25,534 nt of DNA, from IMG/VR virus record IMGVR_UViG_3300036768_000240, positions 1 through 25,534 of that record, one strand, 5' to 3'. Below are positions 1-7,003 of this stretch, one piece after another. Within the stretch, counting starts at the first letter, position 1. Every line of letters begins with the position of its first letter. The position numbers were made by a program, and so were the translations under genes. Source of the DNA: a virus. The notes under the pieces are model-generated. The model was given only the letters and a program-made list of their open reading frames with translations, was not told where the DNA came from and did not search any database.

Positions 1-230
1 TCGGCATCGACCGAGTGGGTCGTCGTCTCGGTGGCCTTCAGGTCGGCATCGACCGAGTGGGTCTTCGTCCCGATGGCCTTCAGGTCGGCATCGACCGAGT
101 GGGTCGTCGTCTCGGTGGCCTTCAGATCGGCATCGACCGAGTGGGTCATCGTCCCGATGGCCTTCAGGTCGGCATCGACCGAGTGGGTCTTCGTCCCGAT
201 GGCCTTCAGGTCGGCATCGACCGAGTGGGT
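1..230 (-). repeat. 42-bp in-frame tandem repeat, 6 copies, running off the window
   Basis: The 20-nt core tcggcatcgaccgagtgggt begins at 1, 43, 85, 127, 169 and 211, an exact 42-bp period. On the minus strand each unit encodes THSVDADLKA followed by IGTK, IGTM or TETT. In transcription order the linkers are IGTK, IGTM, TETT, IGTK, TETT, so part of the array has an 84-bp higher-order period. Copies are nearly identical at DNA level, which suggests recent expansion or gene conversion. The array may be longer outside the window. There are no unique spacers, so it is not CRISPR. Confidence 0.97.
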
Positions 231-1319
231 TTTTGTTAGGGTGGCTGGTCCCGGCACCGCGTACTGGAGCATCAATGCGCTCCAGCGCGGGTTCGGGCTG
301 GCGTCGGAGGAGAACCCGACCCGACCCTTCACACCGTTCAAGTTCGTCTGCGTCCATCCGCCGGAGGGAGCCGTGATGATGGCGCTCTTGTAGTTGAGCG
401 CCGTGACGTTCATCCCTCCCGAGTAGATGTCGGTCAGGGTATTTCCGGCCGAGTCTACGATGCGGGTCGTGCCGTTGTTGGCCGAGGTGCTAGTAGAGAC
501 ATAGGCCAAGTACCCGTGGACGCCCCAGATGGTCGTCTCGGTCGTGTCCTCGAACTGCACCTCAGCGTAGTTGCCGGTGCCGTTCCCCGTCTGAGCGATG
601 TAGGTCGTGGTATCGGCAGGCCACTCGTCCACGTCTTCCCAGTAGACGTTCGAGGTCCCGGTCGAAGTTATGACCGAACCGGCGTTCGAGGTACCGTCAG
701 CGTTCGGAACAAGCGCGAGGACCTTGTGAGGGCCGATCGGGTAATCCGTCGAGGTATAGGAGAGGACGAAGTCGTCGTACCAGCAGGTCGCGGTGTGGCT
801 CAAGGAACTCGATCCGAACCGGAACGCGGTCATCGTGGTGGCGGTCTGACCGGACAAGCTCGAAGTGGTCTGGGTAACTCCATCGACCGACCACTCGATG
901 GTATAGGTCGTGGAGTTGGTCAGGATGCGGAAGTCCAGCTGGTGCCAGGCCCCGTCCACGATATTGGGGCCATCGACGATAGCTGTACCACCGAAAGCCG
1001 CCCGGATGAGGCCGGTGCTGGTCACCCAGAACTGGGGGTTGCTCGTCGGCCCTATACAGAGCATGATGACGCTGTTGACCGACGGGTTCGCTGTGAGCCG
1101 GATGTAGAGGCTGCCGACGAGGGCCTGCGAGCTGATGGTCTTTTGGATGTTGGTCGCCGTCACTCCGTCCTCGGCGACCTTGAGCGCAGCAGCGCCCGTA
1201 CGTTTGTTCACCGTGTCGATGGTGACGGCAGCAGCGTTCGAGACGTTGCCCCAGATACCGCCCCCGCTCGTGGAGAGTGTCTGATGCTCGAAGCCGTCGA
1301 TGGTGACAGGAGTGGGCAT
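1..1319 (-). CDS. Tail-fibre/lectin-like structural protein with 14-residue tandem repeats (partial, C-terminus beyond window)
   Basis: This frame is open from an ATG at 1319 to the window edge (439 codons, no stop). AGGAG lies 7-8 nt upstream of the ATG. Residues 1 to about 200 are Thr/Ser/Gly-rich and beta-strand-like, with YDDFVLSY near residue 180, which resembles LamG/concanavalin-A-like lectin domains of phage fibre and appendage proteins. A second beta-rich stretch follows, ending PNPRWSALMLQYAVPGP near residue 360. From residue 364 the protein enters repeats of THSVDADLKA plus four variable residues. I infer a virion surface protein that contacts the host; the lectin fold is suggested, not shown. 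The gene is GC-richer than the genes upstream. It follows the lysozyme gene, separated by a structured RNA. Several open plus-strand frames across it are by-products of the repeat and GC bias. Confidence 0.8.
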   Translation of the reverse strand, partial: MPTPVTIDGFEHQTLSTSGGGIWGNVSNAAAVTIDTVNKRTGAAALKVAEDGVTATNIQKTISSQALVGSLYIRLTANPSVNSVIMLCIGPTSNPQFWVTSTGLIRAAFGGTAIVDGPNIVDGAWHQLDFRILTNSTTYTIEWSVDGVTQTTSSLSGQTATTMTAFRFGSSSLSHTATCWYDDFVLSYTSTDYPIGPHKVLALVPNADGTSNAGSVITSTGTSNVYWEDVDEWPADTTTYIAQTGNGTGNYAEVQFEDTTETTIWGVHGYLAYVSTSTSANNGTTRIVDSAGNTLTDIYSGGMNVTALNYKSAIITAPSGGWTQTNLNGVKGRVGFSSDASPNPRWSALMLQYAVPGPATLTKTHSVDADLKAIGTKTHSVDADLKAIGTMTHSVDADLKATETTTHSVDADLKAIGTKTHSVDADLKATETTTHSVDA

Positions 1320-1344
1320 CTAGCCAATCACTCCTGATGTCTTA

Positions 1345-1415
1345 GTAGTCATAAGCATTGTATTGCCTCACTATGAGCCCATTGTATTGGGCTTTACCAT
1401 AGTGAGTATGACTAC
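1345..1415 (-). ncRNA. Structured RNA: predicted three-way junction with two identical AUACAA hexaloops
   Basis: The 71-nt minus-strand RNA between the lysozyme and tail-fibre genes has three nested perfect pairings. P1 is GUAGUCAUA (1415-1407) with UAUGACUAC (1353-1345). P2 is CUCACUAUG (1406-1398) with CAUAGUGAG (1375-1367), continued across a GUAA bulge by AGCCCA (1393-1388) with UGGGCU (1381-1376), closing loop AUACAA. The remaining 13 nt (1366-1354) form a mini-hairpin P3, GCA/UGC, with the same AUACAA loop. The ribosome site AGGAG (1335-1331) of the tail-fibre gene starts about 9 nt after P1. There is no U-tract, so it is not a simple terminator, and no T-loop, so it is not a tRNA. A 5' UTR regulator, processing site or small RNA are all possible. 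Confidence 0.6.
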
Positions 1416-1435
1416 GAGAGGATTAAGAATCTACT

Positions 1436-1921
1436 TCAAGCGCACGACCATGGCTCCCATCCACCGTTGTGAGCCATCCTGATTGCGATGATGACGTTCG
1501 CCCTGGTAAGATAGGCGGCTCCTGGGTATATAGTGGCATCGCGGTTGATCCTTTCCCACTGCTGATCAGTGAACCACCGCTTCTTCAGGAAAGAATGAAC
1601 CCTATCACGCCAGTAGTTATCTTTATGCTGGAAAACACCGAGGTTATCCCCGCCTTTGGCCCACGGCCAGAAGCCTGACTCGCATTCAGCCACATCGAGC
1701 GCCTTCGAGGCGCCTCCTGGCACCGACCAGCGATCAGTCACGCACCGGATGAGCGCTTTCACCCGCCTTGCGACCTCATCGTGACCCATGCGTGGCTTCA
1801 CATCGTAGAAGTCGCTTGAGCAGACACCGTAACCAGAGGCATGCGCCTCAGTGAAATTGCCATCAGATATGACAATATTGAATGATACAAAAAGAGCCAG
1901 CAAAATCCGGAAGAACAACAA
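1436..1921 (-). CDS. Secreted lysozyme / lytic-transglycosylase-like protein
   Basis: About 161 residues. The N-terminus is a hydrophobic signal peptide or anchor (LFFRILLALFVSFNIVIS) ending near AHASG. The core contains ALDVAECESGFWPWAKGG followed by DNLGVFQHKDNYW, the E-S-G-F...G-x-F-Q pattern of the SLT/lysozyme-like fold; the Glu of CESGF is the predicted catalytic acid. The C-terminus (AYLTRANVIIAIRMAHNGGWEPWSCA) also fits that fold. A GTG at 1930 abuts the ribosome site GGAGG too closely, so I prefer the TTG at 1921, 8 nt downstream of it. Likely role: peptidoglycan cleavage at lysis or entry. It sits just upstream of the tail-fibre gene, so a virion-associated hydrolase is possible. 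No holin was recognised next to it. Confidence 0.75.
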   Translation of the reverse strand: MLFFRILLALFVSFNIVISDGNFTEAHASGYGVCSSDFYDVKPRMGHDEVARRVKALIRCVTDRWSVPGGASKALDVAECESGFWPWAKGGDNLGVFQHKDNYWRDRVHSFLKKRWFTDQQWERINRDATIYPGAAYLTRANVIIAIRMAHNGGWEPWSCA

Positions 1922-2005
1922 TAATCCCACCTCCGTAAGGTCTTCAGTGGCTGGCCTTCACGGCAAGGTCGTTACTTTCTATCACCCCCTTTATCGTATC
2001 CACCA

Positions 2006-2278
2006 CTAGATGGTCACCAAGTTGTAGTGCCAGGTTATCACCTGGTAGTCGAATATGACATCTTCTTCTTTAAGTCGATCCCTGTATCGCCTCAGTGCGT
2101 CTTGGATTACCTTGACGCATCTGAACCTTAGGTTCTCATGGTCTTCCGGGCTATCACCATAGATGCCCACCACGTACCTGATGTCTTTAGGTGTATCCCA
2201 ACTAAAGGAGATTGACTTCACACCAGGGATTCTGCCGAGCGTAGTGGTAATCTCCTCAACCATGTCGTAAACATTCAC
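2006..2278 (-). CDS. Hypothetical protein (90 aa)
   Basis: This 90-residue acidic/basic mixed protein has no recognised family. It has an N-terminal amphipathic helix (VYDMVEEITTTLGRIPGV), a strand (KSISFSW), a charged helix (CVKVIQDALRRYRDRLKEED) and a C-terminal strand (VIFDYQVITWHYNLVTI), a small alpha/beta layout. It starts at GTG 2278, overlapping the glycosyltransferase stop by 4 nt (GTGA), so translation is probably coupled. No signal peptide or membrane segment is seen. Confidence 0.7.
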   Translation of the reverse strand: MNVYDMVEEITTTLGRIPGVKSISFSWDTPKDIRYVVGIYGDSPEDHENLRFRCVKVIQDALRRYRDRLKEEDVIFDYQVITWHYNLVTI

Positions 2279-3036
2279 CGCTCCATCATCCCTCGCACAT
2301 AATCTGGACTAAGATATTCGGCTGTCCTCACGTAATACCCACCCTCGATACGACCGGCTCTAGCGGACAGGGTATCAGGATGTTCCCTCCGGTACATGGC
2401 CGGGACAGGAATCTTCACATACCCGGCATGATACCTCAAGATGTCGGTGATATACCCTGCATCCCAGGAATGCGGGTGGCCTTTGTAGCCCTTCCTCCAT
2501 TTCACGTCACATTTCCTGAAACACTCAGATCTGTGCGCGAAGGCACCGAGGTTCCACCATGTCGTCGAAGCGATATCCTCTTCCTTTAACTCTATCAGGA
2601 ATCCCAATCTCCCATCCTCGAACGGGTCTTCACCGTCATAGAAGTAGTACATATCGCCCACTACGACATGTAGGTTGGGGTTCTTCATCAACATGTCATC
2701 GACATAAACAAGCCAGTCTGGGTGAAGGATATCATCATCACATAGGTACGTGATGGTCTGCCCGTCAGGTATCTTCGAGAGGAGCCAGTTCATGTTGGTA
2801 GACCATCTGGTGCTTCCAGGGCGTACCCGTTCTTCCGGAGTGACTTTATCAGCAACGGCAAGTACTACTCTATTGTCTCCGATATCCTCTATGACTGACC
2901 GTATGTCGAAGTCGCTCCCATCATCGTAGACCCAACACACTACCTCGGCCTTTGAAGCGAGAACACTCCTTATAGCCTCCCGCACCATACGAGGACGATT
3001 ATACGACATCACGATGACGTTGTTAATCATAGTCAT
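2275..3036 (-). CDS. Glycosyltransferase family 2 (paralogue A)
   Basis: 253 residues. NNVIVMSYNRPRMVREAIRS at the N-terminus is the nucleotide-binding first strand and helix of GT-A enzymes. DDGSDFD (residues 38-44) is the GT2 signature, and LCDDDILHPDWL (DDD at 100-102) is the metal/nucleotide-sugar-binding DXD-type motif. The C-terminus holds YRREHPDTLSARAGR. It is clearly paralogous to the gene at 4199-5047, sharing YNRP, DDGSDFD, EERV, LCDDDI, YRREHP..LSA and the GMME tail. It presumably transfers a sugar from a nucleotide donor; the acceptor (virion protein, modified DNA base or host glycan) cannot be told. Start is ATG 3036, or ATG 3030, which would give an 8-nt overlap with the upstream stop. 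Confidence 0.9.
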   Translation of the reverse strand: MTMINNVIVMSYNRPRMVREAIRSVLASKAEVVCWVYDDGSDFDIRSVIEDIGDNRVVLAVADKVTPEERVRPGSTRWSTNMNWLLSKIPDGQTITYLCDDDILHPDWLVYVDDMLMKNPNLHVVVGDMYYFYDGEDPFEDGRLGFLIELKEEDIASTTWWNLGAFAHRSECFRKCDVKWRKGYKGHPHSWDAGYITDILRYHAGYVKIPVPAMYRREHPDTLSARAGRIEGGYYVRTAEYLSPDYVRGMMER

Positions 3037-3283
3037 AATACTTATGTACTACATAATCGACATCTAACTTGTCAGCAATATAACCGACAACATCGTTAAG
3101 ATATTCAACTGTTTCGACCATCTTCTTGAAAGTATCATTGATGGCGTCTTTTTTCTGCTCAAGCTCTTCTAGTTTTTTTATCCTCCTTTCGAGACGACCA
3201 ACTTCTTTCTTGAGTTCTTTAATCTGATCTCCAGCTATCTGCTCTATCATAGATTCCGGCACATCGACCCTAAGCTTAGCCAT
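3023..3283 (-). CDS. Small coiled-coil protein
   Basis: 86 residues from the ATG at 3283 (MAKLRVDVPE), which overlaps the upstream ligase stop by 8 nt (ATGGCTAA) and has AAGGG about 8 nt upstream; an in-frame extension to 3310 lacks such support. Residues 18-50 are a heptad-rich charged helix (IKELKKEVGRLERRIKKLEE), almost certainly a coiled coil. The C-terminus (NDVVGYIADKLDVDYVVHKY) is a second amphipathic segment. The function is unknown. It lies between an RNA ligase and a glycosyltransferase in a coupled operon, so it may be an oligomerising partner of one of them, but that is only positional inference. Confidence 0.75.
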   Translation of the reverse strand: MAKLRVDVPESMIEQIAGDQIKELKKEVGRLERRIKKLEELEQKKDAINDTFKKMVETVEYLNDVVGYIADKLDVDYVVHKYYDYD

Positions 3284-4202
3284 CTTCATCACCCTTGAAC
3301 TGTAAATCAAGGAGTTTCTGTTTGTACCACTCTGGCAAACCCCTGGTGGATTTCCGTTGGATCTCTGGCAGAATGAACTTCATGAACCTGCCTGCTATGT
3401 ATTCATACTCCTCTTCTGCGATGTCTTCCCATACCTCTTTGAGGATCTTCCCGATGTCACGAGGTGACCACTCTAGTTCTCCGCGCTCATCGAGATGCAT
3501 AACCGCTTTCTGCCACCTGGCAGGCGAACGCAACTCATCCACCAGATGATCGAGAACATCGCCTATGGTCGGATTACCCTTGCGCCACTCCTTCCTGTGA
3601 ACCTCCTTGAAAGATTCAGCCACGTGTTTGCCCATAAGAACCTTCCCGGTCCTCTCGTCGAACATGTCGTAGTTCTTTATGACGACACCCTCGACCTTAG
3701 ACTTGCCGAGCATGCTCTCCCTCTCCAAGAAGGAATCCAGGAAATCTTTAGTTACTTCCTCTCCTGGCATGGTGATGGCATCGACCATCTCCAGTCCGAG
3801 CCTTTCACACTCTGACTTAACTTCATCTGGGCGCAAGAAGTCATTCGGGGCCCGCTCGATGTCGAACACCACGAGGTTACCGACTGGCACCCTACCGTAT
3901 TCGATGGTGTTGTGCCGTTCACGGAAGATTGCCTCGCATCGGTAGATGTAACCAGGAGTAAGTAGCCCCTTCTTGTTGAGTTTCCGCATGGTTGCGATGG
4001 AACGAATGAATAGCTGATTGGTTTCCGTTTCGTATAGGGTTGTCCCCTTGGACCGCATGTAGAGATTGCCCTCTTCATCGACCACAGCAGAGAATTGACT
4101 ACCGTCAATCTTCTCACTCACATGGACGACCCCATCGAGGAGGTTCTTCAGTACCGGATGGCCGAGGTTGTGGACCTTTGGATAAGAGTGTATCTCCATC
4201 AT
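3276..4202 (-). CDS. RNA ligase, Rnl2-like nucleotidyltransferase
   Basis: 308 residues. SEKIDGSQF holds motif I (K-x-D-G, nucleophile Lys31), which would be adenylated by ATP. RSKG near residue 51 fits motif Ia, YRCEAIF and VVFDIE fit the region of motifs III/IIIa, VEGVVIKNYD is motif IV, and GKHVAESFKEVHRKEW near residue 198 fits motif V. A helical C-terminal domain of about 100 residues follows. The layout matches T4 Rnl2-type RNA ligases, which seal nicked RNA, for example in tRNA repair after host anticodon cleavage. A DNA ligase is less likely because no OB or BRCT domain is apparent. It starts at ATG 4202, a 4-nt ATGA overlap with the upstream glycosyltransferase. No polynucleotide kinase is seen nearby. 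Confidence 0.85.
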   Translation of the reverse strand: MMEIHSYPKVHNLGHPVLKNLLDGVVHVSEKIDGSQFSAVVDEEGNLYMRSKGTTLYETETNQLFIRSIATMRKLNKKGLLTPGYIYRCEAIFRERHNTIEYGRVPVGNLVVFDIERAPNDFLRPDEVKSECERLGLEMVDAITMPGEEVTKDFLDSFLERESMLGKSKVEGVVIKNYDMFDERTGKVLMGKHVAESFKEVHRKEWRKGNPTIGDVLDHLVDELRSPARWQKAVMHLDERGELEWSPRDIGKILKEVWEDIAEEEYEYIAGRFMKFILPEIQRKSTRGLPEWYKQKLLDLQFKGDEDG

Positions 4203-5047
4203 TCCATCATCCCTTCGATGTGCTCTCGTTTCGCTGGTGGGGGGATATAGCCTGGCTTATATCTTCCCTCTTCATCTTTCCTGCCCAGCTTAGCAGAAAG
4301 GGCCTTCGGATGTTCCCTCCTGTAAACGGATGGGCTCGGGATATAGAGGTAGTCTGAATGTAGATTCCAGAGATCTAGGATGAAATTAGCATCTTGCGAG
4401 TGGAGATGGTAGTTGTCCTTCCACCATACCCCTTCTTCCTTGCAACACTTCACCCTATGACCGAAACTCCCGGTGGACCAATACGCGATCGGGATGCCTG
4501 ACGCCTCATAGGTAGATAGCCCGTACCTCGCCTCGGCTCTCCAATCCTGGCCATCATCGAAATACCAAGACTCTCCAGCCACGACATGGATAGCCGGATA
4601 GTTTATGAACCCAATCATGGCCCGCAATATCCAGTTCGGAGCCATGATATCGTCATCACAGAGGTAGAAAACTACATCATCGTTATCGAGTGTCTCGATG
4701 ACTGAATTCAGGTTCCTCCCGAGCCGGCTCACCTTTACCCTTTCCTCGACCGGGATTTTCGGAGCCTGAGCGAGCAGCAATCTGGGATTTTCGAACTCTT
4801 TTATAATCCCCCAAACGTCGAAGTCACTTCCGTCATCTACGATGTAGATGTCGAGGTCACCATATTGCTGTTCCAGGACAGACTCGATAGCCTGCCGGAG
4901 CATCTTTGGGCGATTGTACGAAAGGATAAGTACGTTCGCTTTAAACGAAGGCGTGACGGGTTCTTCTTTGAACTGCCGCTCATCCTTGGTCATCATTATA
5001 ATGTCTTTCTGCATGTCGAACTTAGGTTCTTCTATAATCCTTTTCAT
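4199..5047 (-). CDS. Glycosyltransferase family 2 (paralogue B)
   Basis: 282 residues. A charged N-terminal extension of about 35 residues precedes NVLILSYNRPKMLRQAIESV. DDGSDFD lies at 71-77 and LCDDDIMAPNWI carries the DDD motif at 131-133. The C-terminal half (SQDANFILDLW, YRREHPKALSAKLGR, EGMME) aligns by eye with paralogue A at 2275-3036, so the pair arose by duplication. The extension distinguishes the two and may change partner or substrate. ATG 5047 follows GGCGGAG closely; a later start at residue 12, 18 or 19 is possible. The stop overlaps the RNA ligase start (ATGA). Predicted soluble: no signal peptide or membrane helix is seen. Confidence 0.9.
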   Translation of the reverse strand: MKRIIEEPKFDMQKDIIMMTKDERQFKEEPVTPSFKANVLILSYNRPKMLRQAIESVLEQQYGDLDIYIVDDGSDFDVWGIIKEFENPRLLLAQAPKIPVEERVKVSRLGRNLNSVIETLDNDDVVFYLCDDDIMAPNWILRAMIGFINYPAIHVVAGESWYFDDGQDWRAEARYGLSTYEASGIPIAYWSTGSFGHRVKCCKEEGVWWKDNYHLHSQDANFILDLWNLHSDYLYIPSPSVYRREHPKALSAKLGRKDEEGRYKPGYIPPPAKREHIEGMME

Positions 5048-5059
5048 ATCTCCGCCTAT

Positions 5060-5149
5060 CTATTTTTTCAGCATTCCCAGCGACCTTAGGACTACGAACG
5101 CCAAGATAACCACCACGCCAATCGATAGTAAGATTGCGTAATCAGTCAC
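5060..5149 (-). CDS. 29-residue single-pass membrane peptide
   Basis: A GTG at 5149 opens a 29-codon frame: a polar start (MTDYA), one hydrophobic helix (ILLSIGVVVILAFVVL) and a basic tail (RSLGMLKK), ending TAG at 5060-5062. GAGG lies 9 nt upstream, and the start overlaps the previous stop by 8 nt (GTGACTGA), the same overlap style as several neighbours. The positive-inside rule suggests N-out/C-in. It fills what would otherwise be a 94-nt gap. It could be a holin-like or other membrane-modulating peptide; the size alone does not decide. Confidence 0.6.
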   Translation of the reverse strand: MTDYAILLSIGVVVILAFVVLRSLGMLKK

Positions 5150-5399
5150 TACCGAATTCCTCGATTATCCATGAAACTGTCAGTGTCCTTATCTTTCCAT
5201 TATTGTCTAGTGTACCAGAAACACACACATTATCTGGGTTCAGGTGGATATGTTCAGGGCTATCACTGCGATCGAAATTCATACGGACGTAGCGCTTCCT
5301 TACGCCGTTATCTGAAACCGTGTCGAACTCATCTATAACTACTTCCATTATACGTCTGCCGTCTGGCGTTTTATCTATTTCCTTCTTCTTTCGGAACAT
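5142..5399 (-). CDS. Hypothetical protein (85 aa)
   Basis: 85 residues with a basic start (MFRKKKEIDK) followed by mostly beta-strand-like sequence (RIMEVVIDEFDTV, KRYVRMNFD, VCVSGTLDN, IRTLTVSWIIEEF). No family is recognised. ATG 5399 lies inside the end of the upstream gene (29-nt overlap). Its own stop overlaps the start of the 29-residue membrane peptide by 8 nt. It belongs to a run of three small unknown soluble proteins between the SPFH and glycosyltransferase genes. Confidence 0.65.
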   Translation of the reverse strand: MFRKKKEIDKTPDGRRIMEVVIDEFDTVSDNGVRKRYVRMNFDRSDSPEHIHLNPDNVCVSGTLDNNGKIRTLTVSWIIEEFGSD

Positions 5400-5619
5400 A
5401 CCTCGCCTTATCGCCTTTCCATTTCACAGTTCCTAGGAAGTACAGATTGCCACCAACGAATCCTTTGTAGACGTACACCTCATCACCGTTTCCCACTTGC
5501 TCGACGAAAGAGGAGGCATCATCAATCGCATTCTGAAGGGTCGCATACCCTTCGGTCGCTTCTCCTCCATGCAAAACGTTGTTGTCGTCTATGTAGTAAC
5601 CGGTGATTATGGTGTACAT
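5371..5619 (-). CDS. Hypothetical protein (82 aa)
   Basis: 82 residues, start ATG 5619 two nt after the upstream stop. The sequence alternates strands and one helix (YTIITGYYIDDNNVLHGGEA, TLQNAIDDASSFVEQV, EVYVYKGF, LYFLGTVKWKG). No Cys, signal peptide or membrane segment is present, and I do not recognise a family. Coupled spacing places it in the same operon as its neighbours. Confidence 0.65.
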   Translation of the reverse strand: MYTIITGYYIDDNNVLHGGEATEGYATLQNAIDDASSFVEQVGNGDEVYVYKGFVGGNLYFLGTVKWKGDKARYVPKEEGNR

Positions 5620-5621
5620 AC

Positions 5622-5945
5622 TTACTTGCGCAAACCATTCATGATGCGCTCTGCCAAGAACCTCTCCCCATCGATATCAATCCACTCCACTTCTTTCTTG
5701 TCTTGGTTGTAGTCGAGGTATTGTATCTTGACCGATGTGTCGAAGAAGTTCTTCACATTCACGAGCGCAGCCCGCTGCTTCTCCTTGGTCTCATAAATCC
5801 TCAGACAGAACGGGTTATCGTTATAGGTTCGCTCGCTTGGGATTATCCTTGAATACGTGACCTTCCAATCGCTTGGAATTTCGACCTTTATAACATCGTG
5901 ATCGAGCTGGATGATGTAGGTTCTCGTTTCTTCCTTGTCAGCCAT
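5622..5945 (-). CDS. Hypothetical protein (107 aa)
   Basis: 107 residues. The ATG at 5945 (MADKEETRTY) is preceded 7 nt upstream by AAAGGAG; the GTG codon just before it is less likely. Predicted alternating strands (TYIIQLDHDVIKVEIP, CLRIYETKEK, SVKIQYLDYN) and a C-terminal helix (GERFLAERIMNGLRK). No family is recognised. It is the first gene after the SPFH gene, with its own strong ribosome site. Confidence 0.7.
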   Translation of the reverse strand: MADKEETRTYIIQLDHDVIKVEIPSDWKVTYSRIIPSERTYNDNPFCLRIYETKEKQRAALVNVKNFFDTSVKIQYLDYNQDKKEVEWIDIDGERFLAERIMNGLRK

Positions 5946-5981
5946 CACTTTTCTCCTTTCATCATATTGCGTCCTAGACGG

Positions 5982-6911
5982 TTACCTCGGCCCACCGGGC
6001 AGGGTGAGTGAAAGATCTTTGTCGCTAGGTATAACCCAGAACGTAATCTTACCGGACTTGATTGCCTCGTAGAGGACACACGTTTGACCGCACTCCGTGA
6101 GGGCCTTCTGGCGCTCACGGATGGCCTCGGCCTCGAGCTTGGCCTGCTCGACCTCGTTCAGCTTCGTCTGCACCGCAATCTGCGAGGTCCGGTTGGCCTC
6201 GAACGCCTCCTTCACGGAAGCCGGGATTGAGATATGTTTGATGACGAACGTGAAGTCGGGGCACTCATCCGGACGAGCGATGTTGTACTCAACCCCGCAG
6301 AAGTAGTCATCTCCTAGGACATCGTTGATGTTCTCCTTAAGAGAGATGCCGACTTCGTGCTGGATTTCTGTCAAGGTCTGGCTGTCTGCGTAGATGTCGG
6401 CGACATCGTATTTGCGGGCCTCGCGCTGGAGCGCGAACTCGATCTGCTGCCGGAAGGACTCGGACAGCATGCGCTCCCACCCGCCATCCGTCCAAGCCTG
6501 GTACTTGAGCCCGATGGTCTCGTGGAACTGCCGGATGAGCGAAAGGTTCAGCTTGAAGTAGGTTGCGACCTCGAAGTCAACCTGGATTCGATCACGAGAC
6601 GGAGCAGAGATTGCCCCCTTTATGTCACCCTCATCAGAGCGACTTATGATGTATGAACGTTGAGTAACTGGGTAAAGGTAAATCTTATCCCCCCAACCGT
6701 TGAAGAAGATTGACGAACCTGGCTGCACTACTCCCTGGAAATGTGCTCCCTCAAAGAAACCGCCTCCGTAAGAGAGCCCAATCTTATCCCGAGGAGTTTT
6801 CTTGAAGGGCCATAAAACAGCACCGATTATTGCCGCGATTACCAGCAAGAATATCAAAATCCCCACCAAAGTTTGCACTAAGAGTTCACGAGCACGAGCA
6901 TCAGGGTCCAT
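5982..6911 (-). CDS. SPFH/Band 7 (prohibitin-like) membrane protein
   Basis: 309 residues from ATG 6911, with AAAGGAG 7 nt upstream. After a short acidic N-terminus, one membrane helix runs about residues 11-34 ([20 protein letters not shown]). It is followed by an SPFH-type domain: [48 protein letters not shown], then a helical [23 protein letters not shown] Glu/Ala/Lys-rich coiled helix ([20 protein letters not shown]) fits the C-terminal oligomerisation segment of flotillin/stomatin relatives. Such proteins assemble membrane microdomains or cages around proteases and channels; proteins described this way are also annotated in actinophages. Its start is coupled (TGATG) to a remnant gene fragment downstream of the phosphoesterase. 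Confidence 0.85.
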   Translation of the reverse strand: MDPDARARELLVQTLVGILIFLLVIAAIIGAVLWPFKKTPRDKIGLSYGGGFFEGAHFQGVVQPGSSIFFNGWGDKIYLYPVTQRSYIISRSDEGDIKGAISAPSRDRIQVDFEVATYFKLNLSLIRQFHETIGLKYQAWTDGGWERMLSESFRQQIEFALQREARKYDVADIYADSQTLTEIQHEVGISLKENINDVLGDDYFCGVEYNIARPDECPDFTFVIKHISIPASVKEAFEANRTSQIAVQTKLNEVEQAKLEAEAIRERQKALTECGQTCVLYEAIKSGKITFWVIPSDKDLSLTLPGGPR

Positions 6912-7003
6912 CAATTATCTCCTTTCTCGCTAACTTTCCTGGCGACCCAGTCATCTAACAGATTAACTGGGATTACCGTGCGGCGAATCGGGTCAGCCAT
7001 CAT
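6911..7003 (-). pseudogene. 3' remnant of a duplicate of the 13767-14189 gene
   Basis: A 30-codon frame directly after the phosphoesterase gene reads MMADP...[18 protein letters not shown]. It matches the C-terminal part of the intact 140-residue protein at 13767-14189 (AMMLADP and VNLLDSWVARKVREK). At DNA level 40 of 45 bases agree between 6923-6967 and 13860-13904. Its TGA overlaps the SPFH start as TGATG, so before interruption it was the last part of a gene coupled to SPFH. It is probably a leftover, though still translatable. Confidence 0.75.

Noticed and set aside
1-230. CRISPR array
   Set aside because: The repeat units are contiguous and in-frame coding, with no unique spacers and no cas operon.
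15-393. Plus-strand repetitive frames at the window start
   Set aside because: A 42-bp repeat without stops is open in several frames at once. Only the minus frame continues into non-repeat protein with a start signal.
516-1337. Plus-strand open frame opposite the tail-fibre gene
   Set aside because: Arg/Gly/Asp-rich low-information sequence typical of antisense to GC-biased Thr/Ser codons. The minus frame is uninterrupted with a good ribosome site and repeats in frame.
1345-1415. Interpretation of the intergenic hairpin as an intrinsic terminator or tRNA
   Set aside because: No U-run follows either arm, and there is no T-loop, D-arm or CCA-like end.
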